A DNA stretch of 10,174 bases from NCBI GenBank assembly GCA_964385195.1, contig CAYLOC010000121.1:1-10174 (forward strand), written 5' to 3'. Every line of letters begins with the position of its first letter. Positions within the stretch are counted from its first letter, which is position 1. This DNA comes from CAYLOC01 sp964385195. Lineage in GTDB: Bacteria; Actinomycetota; Actinomycetes; Propionibacteriales; Nocardioidaceae. The notes beneath the pieces were generated by a model, which saw only the letters and a program-made list of their open reading frames with translations, made no database searches and had not been told where the DNA came from. The position numbers and the translations under genes were made by a program. This document shows, in pieces, positions 5,641 to 10,174 of the stretch.

Positions 5641-7137
5641 GTGTCACCGCCGCGGGTCTACGGCCGCTGGGATCACTATCCGGTTACCGGAGACGAGATC
5701 CGAGAGGCGGTCGGTCGTGTCGAGGACCGCGGCAAGGCGGTGCACCAGCTGTCCGCCGAGATCCGGAAGGCGCAGAACGCGGCCAACGCCTCCGTCGCGG
5801 GCGACTTGCACGACCCGGTGGCCGATGCGCCCAAGGCGTCGATGAAGGTGGCGGAGAAGCTGGGTACGGACTCGGTGTACGCCGCTGGCTGTCTCCGGTT
5901 GTGGGCGTTGGGTGTGGACACGTTCGACGCCGAGGTGAACAGGCTGAACTCTTTGCTCACGCTGTTGCAGCACCAACCGGCGTACCGGAGAGGGACGATC
6001 GACCGGGACGAGGCCCGAGCCGGAACGATTCGGTACGGCAACCAGGAGTATGCCAAGGCCGTCGGCGATCTGGACACCGCTGCCGAGACGACCGAACGAC
6101 TCTTGAAGGACCAGTCACATTCGCACATCCGTCAGCTCATGCACCTGGGGTGTCTGCCGTTGAACGCCGCCGTGTACTTCCCCGATGTGCACTTCACCAA
6201 CAAGGACTACGCCAAGGCGGTGCAGGCAAAGGTGGCGGCCGGGGTTCTGCCGGACTTCACCAACATGTCGACCGACGAGGTGAAGCAGTACATCAAGAGC
6301 CATCCGCACGTGCTTCCCGGCCTGAAGTACCTCCTGAAGGGCAGTGGCGGTGCACCGGGCGGATTTGCATTCGTGCCCGGGCCCCCCGTCCGTCCCAGTA
6401 TCAAGTGGGACGAGGACTTCAAGTACAACTCCGACGACCCGACCTTCCAGGACTACGTCAGTCGCGCGGAGTGGCTCGCCAAGCTCAAAGGCGGTCAGCT
6501 CTTCCGATCCGACCTCGACGACGCCACCCAGATGTACGCGCACTACTGGGACAACAACGGTGAGCCCATCGAGTTCGACTACGCCGAGGCCGCCCAGGAG
6601 GACCCGGGGATCCGGCGGGCCATCAACAGCGAGATCGCCCGCGCCCAGTGGTGGGCGGACGTCTACGCAAGGTCGGGCCGGCAGAACTTCTCCATCACCG
6701 GAGACGCCAGTCCCACGGCGGCAGACGAGTACCCGCAGACGGAGAACTGGCAGAAGACCATCGGCGGGTACCAGCAGTGGAGCAGCGCCGACGTCCATGT
6801 CGAAGGCAACAAGGTGACCATGGTCATCACCGTGCACGCCGAGGACCACTACAACTTCAACCGCGGCCAGCAAGACATCGCGACCGGCGCCTCGGACAAC
6901 GAGAACGGGCGGTTCCAGGAGGTGGGGTGGGCGAAGTCCTTCGACAGCCACGGCAGCGTGAAACGGACCGTCACCTGGACGATCGGGCATCCCGGTGGTG
7001 GGCACGACGACCCGGACTCCTATGACCCGCAGCGCAACCCCGGTCGCGAAGACCGGGAGGACGGGCGGAACGACGGTTCCGGCGGGCCACGCTGGCCGGA
7101 CAACAACCGGGACACCGGGCACTGGCGGGGGACCTGA
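5641..7137 (+). CDS. Unknown protein with helical N-terminus and YNFN-DIATG-NGRF C-terminal domain; candidate secreted effector
   Basis: I do not recognise a named family for this 498-aa protein. Residues about 16-155 are rich in Ala, Glu, Lys and Leu and look all-helical, like the N-terminal regions of WXG100/LXG-type proteins, though no canonical WXG is present; W88-x-x-G91 is the nearest. Y132GNQE136 fits the YxxxD/E type VII secretion pattern, a motif that also arises by chance. Residues about 160-255 are a Gly/Pro-rich link. Residues about 285-450 look like a compact domain containing AHYWDNNGEPIEFDY (300-314), a Trp-rich stretch and YNFNRGQQDIATG (404-416) then NGRFQEVGWAKSF (422-434). 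The last 48 residues are charged and disordered. No signal peptide or membrane segment is visible. GTG start is preceded by GGGGAGGAG (5626-5634) six bases upstream. The lipoprotein gene follows after 31 bp. Function as a toxin or effector is inference. Confidence 0.85.
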   Translation: MSPPRVYGRWDHYPVTGDEIREAVGRVEDRGKAVHQLSAEIRKAQNAANASVAGDLHDPVADAPKASMKVAEKLGTDSVYAAGCLRLWALGVDTFDAEVNRLNSLLTLLQHQPAYRRGTIDRDEARAGTIRYGNQEYAKAVGDLDTAAETTERLLKDQSHSHIRQLMHLGCLPLNAAVYFPDVHFTNKDYAKAVQAKVAAGVLPDFTNMSTDEVKQYIKSHPHVLPGLKYLLKGSGGAPGGFAFVPGPPVRPSIKWDEDFKYNSDDPTFQDYVSRAEWLAKLKGGQLFRSDLDDATQMYAHYWDNNGEPIEFDYAEAAQEDPGIRRAINSEIARAQWWADVYARSGRQNFSITGDASPTAADEYPQTENWQKTIGGYQQWSSADVHVEGNKVTMVITVHAEDHYNFNRGQQDIATGASDNENGRFQEVGWAKSFDSHGSVKRTVTWTIGHPGGGHDDPDSYDPQRNPGREDREDGRNDGSGGPRWPDNNRDTGHWRGT

Positions 7138-7154
7138 CCAGTCCGTGGGCGACC

Positions 7155-7160
7155 TAGGAT
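7155..7160 (+). promoter_or_regulatory. TAGGAT box before the lipoprotein gene: -10 or ribosome binding site
   Basis: TAGGAT at 7155-7160 fits a TANNNT -10 box eight bases before the GTG at 7169, close to the spacing for a leaderless transcript. The embedded AGGA (7156-7159) could instead be a weak Shine-Dalgarno with a 9-nt spacer. The two readings imply either independent expression or co-translation with the 5641 gene. Confidence 0.35.
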
Positions 7161-7168
7161 GTGGTGCC

Positions 7169-7687
7169 GTGAAGGGACGTCCGAGCCGCAGGGCGATCGG
7201 TGGCACGCTCGCTGCCCTGCTGCTCCTGCTGACCGCGGCATGTACGCACGACCAACCCACCTCCGACGACCAGACGGGAGCAACCGTGGACACGGGCACT
7301 CGCATCGCCGACAAGCAGGGGGACGGCGAAGTCCGCACCGACCTCGCGCCGTTGACGCGCCGGTTCGACGCACTCGGTGAGCCGGTCTCGGCGGTGTGGC
7401 AGTCCGGCACGATGAGCGGCGGCGACGCACCGGGCCCCTCGACGTACTGGATCGACGCGGTCGTCACGCTGACCGAGGGACAGGCTCGGACGCTCAACGA
7501 GCGGTACGACCCGCACCGCACCCAGGACGTGCCGAACGTCACCGACGCCATCAGCGCGCACCTGCCGGGAGGGCCGCTGCTGACGGGGAAGTCGCTGAAC
7601 CAGGCATTCCGGACCTCCCGGTTCGCCGCGCAGGCCTACCTCGATCTCGCCGCCCACCAGGTGGTGCTGGTGGCCGTCGGCCAGTAA
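7169..7687 (+). CDS. Secreted lipoprotein of unknown function
   Basis: The 172-aa protein begins with a lipoprotein signal peptide: positive MKGRPSRR, hydrophobic core GGTLAALLLLL and lipobox LTAAC with Cys25 as the acylation site. The mature protein would be anchored to the outer face of the cytoplasmic membrane. After a Thr/Asp-rich spacer (to about residue 55), the soluble domain includes LTRRFDALGEPV, a conspicuous GPSTYWIDAVVTLT segment (89-102) and a C-terminal YLDLAAHQVVLVAVGQ. I cannot name the family. GTG at 7169 is chosen because it places the signal peptide at the N-terminus; the frame is open upstream but encodes low-complexity sequence there. It starts 31 bp after the 5641 gene, so the two probably work together. 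A role as an immunity or partner protein is inference. Confidence 0.85.
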   Translation: MKGRPSRRAIGGTLAALLLLLTAACTHDQPTSDDQTGATVDTGTRIADKQGDGEVRTDLAPLTRRFDALGEPVSAVWQSGTMSGGDAPGPSTYWIDAVVTLTEGQARTLNERYDPHRTQDVPNVTDAISAHLPGGPLLTGKSLNQAFRTSRFAAQAYLDLAAHQVVLVAVGQ

Positions 7688-7689
7688 GG

Positions 7690-7713
7690 CGGCTCCCCGC
7701 CGGCTCGGAGCCG
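7690..7713 (+). terminator. Candidate terminator after the lipoprotein gene
   Basis: CGGCTCC (7690-7696) and GGAGCCG (7707-7713) form a 7-bp GC-rich stem with a 10-nt loop, two bases after the lipoprotein stop codon. Only a short TTT follows, and it is already part of the next -35 region. It would insulate the 5641-7687 pair from the ribosomal protein operon. Confidence 0.5.
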
Positions 7714-7716
7714 ACT

Positions 7717-7746
7717 TTGACCGGGTCCACCGGGTACCGGTATCCT
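7717..7746 (+). promoter_or_regulatory. Promoter of the rplM-rpsI(-glmM) operon
   Basis: TTGACC (7717-7722) and TATCCT (7741-7746) are separated by 18 bases, the best sigma-70-type match in the window. A start near 7753 leaves a leader of about 90 nt before rplM, long enough to hold the hairpin at 7770-7799. Confidence 0.6.
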
Positions 7747-7769
7747 CTGATGTTGGCCGTGACTGTCGA

Positions 7770-7799
7770 CGCAGGGCTCGATGGTCGGCGCGCCCTGCG
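7770..7799 (+). promoter_or_regulatory. Hairpin in the rplM 5' leader
   Basis: CGCAGGGC (7770-7777) and GCCCTGCG (7792-7799) form a perfect 8-bp stem with a 14-nt loop about 50 bases before the rplM start. Ribosomal protein operons are often controlled by one of their own products binding the leader RNA, so L13 or S9 feedback is conceivable. A chance hairpin in GC-rich DNA is the alternative; I do not recognise a described actinobacterial motif here. Confidence 0.4.
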
Positions 7800-7846
7800 G
7801 CGTGCCCCGGTCACGAAACCAACGATGCAGAAGAAGGTCCATGCCC

Positions 7847-8299
7847 GTGCGCACGTACAGCCCCAAGCCTGGCGATGTCACACGTGAGTGGCACGTCATC
7901 GACGCCACTGACGTGGTGCTGGGACGGCTCGCCGTCTCTGCTGCCACCCTGCTGCGCGGGAAGCACAAGCCGATCTTCGCCCCGCACCTGGACACCGGCG
8001 ACTTCGTCATCGTGGTCAACGCGGACAAGATCGCGCTCACCGGCAACAAGCACGACAGCAAGGTCGCCTACCGGCACAGCGGCTACCCGGGCGGCCTGCA
8101 TGGCAAGACCTACGGCCAGTTGCTCGAGACCGACCCCCGCAAGGTCGTCGAGCGCGCCGTGTGGGGCATGCTCCCCAAGAACAAGGTCGGCCGGGCGCTC
8201 ATGAAGAAGCTCAAGGTGTACGCCGGTCCGGACCACCCGCACGCGGCGCAGCAGCCGACGCCGTTCCAGATCTCCGAGATCGCCCAGGTCGCGAAGTAG
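7847..8299 (+). CDS. rplM: 50S ribosomal protein L13
   Basis: The 150-aa protein is an early-assembling structural protein of the large ribosomal subunit. Family segments run the full length: MRTYSPKPGDVTREWHVIDA at the start, VLGRLAVSAATLLRGKHKP, DFVIVVNADKIALTGNK, AYRHSGYPGGL, WGMLPKNKVGRALMKKLKVYAG and a final HPHAAQQPTPF. I chose the GTG at 7847: actinobacterial L13 begins MRTYSPKPGD, and the GAAGG at 7833-7837 is nine bases from it. The in-frame ATG at 7841 would add MP but leave only three bases after the ribosome binding site. It heads the operon with rpsI, 60 bp downstream. Confidence 0.96.
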   Translation: MRTYSPKPGDVTREWHVIDATDVVLGRLAVSAATLLRGKHKPIFAPHLDTGDFVIVVNADKIALTGNKHDSKVAYRHSGYPGGLHGKTYGQLLETDPRKVVERAVWGMLPKNKVGRALMKKLKVYAGPDHPHAAQQPTPFQISEIAQVAK

Positions 8300-8359
8300 A
8301 CGCTGAGCCAGTCGACCCAGAACCACCCGTCGTGAGTACGTTGACAGTGAGGAAAACCC

Positions 8360-8851
8360 GTGGCTGAGACCACCGACACCGCCGTCGAGGACGCGAACGT
8401 CCCCAGCGAGTACACCACCGAGTCCGCCGCCCCGGTCGAAACCGCGGTGCGTCCGGTCACGGTCGCCCCCGGCCGCGCGACCGGTCGTCGTAAGCAGGCC
8501 ATCGCCCGGGTCCGGATCGTTCCTGGCAGCGGGACGTGGAAGGTCAACGGCCGCACCCTGGAGGACTACTTCCCCAACAAGCTGCACCAGCAGCTGGTCA
8601 ACGAGCCCTTCGCCCTGACCAACCAGGTCGGACAGTACGACGTCATCGCCCGGATCAGCGGCGGCGGCTCCAGCGGGCAGGCCGGCGCGCTGCGGCTGGG
8701 TGTCTCCCGTGCGCTGAACGCCGTCGACGTGGAGTCGAACCGTCCGGCGTTGAAGCGGGCAGGGATGCTGACCCGCGACCAGCGGATCAAGGAGCGCAAG
8801 AAGGCCGGCCTGAAGAAGGCCCGCAAGGCACCGCAGTACTCCAAGCGGTAG
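8360..8851 (+). CDS. rpsI: 30S ribosomal protein S9
   Basis: The 163-aa protein belongs to the small subunit; its C-terminal tail reaches the P-site tRNA. The conserved core starts at TGRRKQAIARVRIVPG (41-56) and continues through NGRTLEDYFPNKLHQQ, ISGGGSSGQAGALRLGVSRAL and LTRDQRIKERKKAGLKKARKAPQYSKR, ending in the invariant SKR. The first 40 residues are an acidic, Thr-rich extension usual in actinobacteria. The GTG start is preceded by GAGG (8349-8352) seven bases upstream. It lies between rplM and glmM, 16 bp before glmM. Confidence 0.97.
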   Translation: MAETTDTAVEDANVPSEYTTESAAPVETAVRPVTVAPGRATGRRKQAIARVRIVPGSGTWKVNGRTLEDYFPNKLHQQLVNEPFALTNQVGQYDVIARISGGGSSGQAGALRLGVSRALNAVDVESNRPALKRAGMLTRDQRIKERKKAGLKKARKAPQYSKR

Positions 8852-8867
8852 CCACGGCGCCCGGCTC

Positions 8868-10174
8868 GTGGCTCGACTCTTCGGCACCGACGGCGTCCGC
8901 GGACTCGCCAACGGCGAGTTGACCGCCGAGCTCGCGCTGGACATCTCCGTTGCGGCTGCCCGGTTACTCCCAGAGGGGTCAGCGCCGTCGACCCGGCGCC
9001 CGTTCGCCGTTGTGGGACGGGATCCACGCGCCTCGGGGGAGTTCCTGGAATCGGCGGTCGTGGCGGGGCTGGCGTCGGCAGGCCTCGACGTACGCCGCCT
9101 GGGGGTGCTGCCGACCCCGGCGGTCGCCTACCTCACCCGCGCCACGGACGCCGACCTCGGCGTCATGCTGTCCGCGTCACACAACCCGATGCCGGACAAC
9201 GGCGTGAAGTTCTTCGCCCGCGGGGGCCTGAAACTCCCCGACCAGGTGGAGGACCAGATCGAGGGGCGGCTGCGCGAGCCATGGCAGCGCCCGCTCGGCG
9301 CCGATGTCGGCCGGGTCACCGACGACCCGACCGCGCTCGGCCGGTACGTCGACCACCTCACGTCGACGATGCCGGGTCGGCTGGACGGCTTGCGGGTGGT
9401 CCTCGACTGTGCGGAGGGTGCTTCGAGCGTGCCGGCTCCAATGGCGTTCGAGAGCCTGGGCGCGGACGTGCTTCCGATCCACAACCACCCCGACGGGGTC
9501 AACATCAACGTGTCCTGTGGTTCCACGTCCCCCCGCTCGCTGCAGGAGGCGGTGGTAGCGCGGAGGGCCGACGTCGGGTTCGCCTTCGACGGTGATGCCG
9601 ACCGATGCTTGGCAGTCGACGCAGACGGCCGTCTGGTCGACGGTGACCAGCTGCTCGCGGTCCTCGCCGTCGCGCTGCGGGACCGTGGTCTGCTGCGGCA
9701 CGACACCGTCGTCACCACGGTGATGAGCAACCTGGGGTTCATGCTCGCGATGGAACGGGCCGGGATCACCGTCGTACAGACCAAGGTCGGAGACCGGTAC
9801 GTGCTGGAGGCCATGCGCGCCGGCGGGTTCACCCTCGGCGGAGAGCAGTCCGGTCACATCGTGCTTGCCGACCACGTCACCACCGGCGACGGGATCCTCA
9901 CTGCGTTGCAGGTCGCAGCGCACGTGGCCATGTCCGGCCGCTCGCTGGCGGACCTGGGTGCGGTGATGACGAAGCTGCCGCAGGTGCTGGTCAACGTCGA
10001 CGGGGTGGACAAGTCCCGGGCTGACGGCGACCCGGACGTCGTGGCGGCAGTGACGGCGGCCGAGGCCGACCTCGGTGAGCGCGGACGGGTGCTGCTGCGC
10101 CCTTCCGGGACCGAGGCGCTGGTGCGGGTGATGGTGGAGGCGCCGACCGAGGAGCAGGCGCGTGCGGTCGCCGA
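8868..10174 (+). CDS. glmM: Phosphoglucosamine mutase (3' end outside window)
   Basis: GlmM converts glucosamine-6-phosphate to glucosamine-1-phosphate, the precursor of UDP-GlcNAc for peptidoglycan, through a phosphoserine intermediate. The 435 visible codons form one unbroken frame. MARLFGTDGVRG opens the protein; SASHNP carries the phosphorylated Ser104; DGDADR (241-246) binds Mg2+; GGEQSGH (324-330) contacts the sugar; RPSGTE (411-416) binds the phosphate. The family is about 445 aa, so only the last few residues are missing. The GTG at 8868 fits the family start but has no clear Shine-Dalgarno; translation is probably coupled to rpsI, whose stop is 16 bp upstream. Oddities are a rare TTA leucine codon (8964-8966) and NINVSCGSTSPRS where most homologues have NINDGCGSTH. 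Confidence 0.96.
   Translation, partial: MARLFGTDGVRGLANGELTAELALDISVAAARLLPEGSAPSTRRPFAVVGRDPRASGEFLESAVVAGLASAGLDVRRLGVLPTPAVAYLTRATDADLGVMLSASHNPMPDNGVKFFARGGLKLPDQVEDQIEGRLREPWQRPLGADVGRVTDDPTALGRYVDHLTSTMPGRLDGLRVVLDCAEGASSVPAPMAFESLGADVLPIHNHPDGVNINVSCGSTSPRSLQEAVVARRADVGFAFDGDADRCLAVDADGRLVDGDQLLAVLAVALRDRGLLRHDTVVTTVMSNLGFMLAMERAGITVVQTKVGDRYVLEAMRAGGFTLGGEQSGHIVLADHVTTGDGILTALQVAAHVAMSGRSLADLGAVMTKLPQVLVNVDGVDKSRADGDPDVVAAVTAAEADLGERGRVLLRPSGTEALVRVMVEAPTEEQARAVA

Noticed and set aside
6115..7551. 478-codon open frame on the - strand across the unknown gene and the lipoprotein
   Set aside because: It is dominated by Val, Arg, Pro and Gly, shows no domain motif, and spans two + strand genes that have good starts, a ribosome binding site and a clear signal peptide.
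7841..7846. ATG at 7841 as the rplM start
   Set aside because: Only three bases separate it from the ribosome binding site, and the family starts at MRTYSPKPGD, encoded from the GTG at 7847. The difference is two residues.
8333..8368. Eleven-codon ORF overlapping the rpsI start
   Set aside because: It is very short and lies in a GTG-rich spacer of an operon where rpsI has its own GAGG site; nothing suggests it is translated.
1..10174. CRISPR arrays, tRNA or rRNA genes, insertion sequences, attachment sites
   Set aside because: I saw no spaced direct repeats, no cloverleaf-like or rRNA sequence, and no transposase or integrase. The only notable direct repeat is the 17-bp pair at the assembly gap.

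Overview
The window is chromosomal DNA from a high-GC actinobacterium. Signs are strongly G/C-biased third codon positions, many GTG starts, two apparently leaderless genes, an actinobacterial type II citrate synthase, and the rplM-rpsI-glmM gene order typical of Actinobacteria. Genus and species cannot be named from the sequence. It is a draft scaffold: a run of exactly 100 N (1895-1994) interrupts it.

Left part (1-3182, all +): an ABC-F ATPase (90-1760) with its own promoter; a short stretch with a possible 25-codon leader ORF and the gap, whose two edges carry the same 17 bp; an Asp/Glu racemase family protein (2021-2755); and a small FMN-binding pyridoxamine-phosphate-oxidase-like protein (2802-3182) that looks leaderless. 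Middle part: a hemerythrin-DUF2249 protein (3265-4053, +) behind an AT-rich promoter island. It converges on citrate synthase gltA (4063-5382, -), with only 9 bp between the stop codons. A 258-bp divergent intergenic region follows.

Right part (5641-10174, all +): a 498-aa protein of unknown function (5641-7137) with a helical N-terminal half, a C-terminal domain carrying a striking YNFN/DIATG/NGRF/GWA motif block, and a disordered tail; then a 172-aa lipoprotein (7169-7687); then the essential block rplM (L13), rpsI (S9) and glmM (phosphoglucosamine mutase, cut by the window end after 435 codons). A good promoter and a leader hairpin precede rplM.

Most of the window is housekeeping: translation, the TCA cycle and peptidoglycan precursor supply. 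The least explained part is the 5641-7687 pair. It lies directly upstream of rplM-rpsI-glmM, where Mycobacterium tuberculosis carries the ESX-4 type VII secretion genes esxU and esxT. I propose, as inference only, that it is a secreted effector or toxin-like protein with a surface-lipoprotein partner, possibly immunity.
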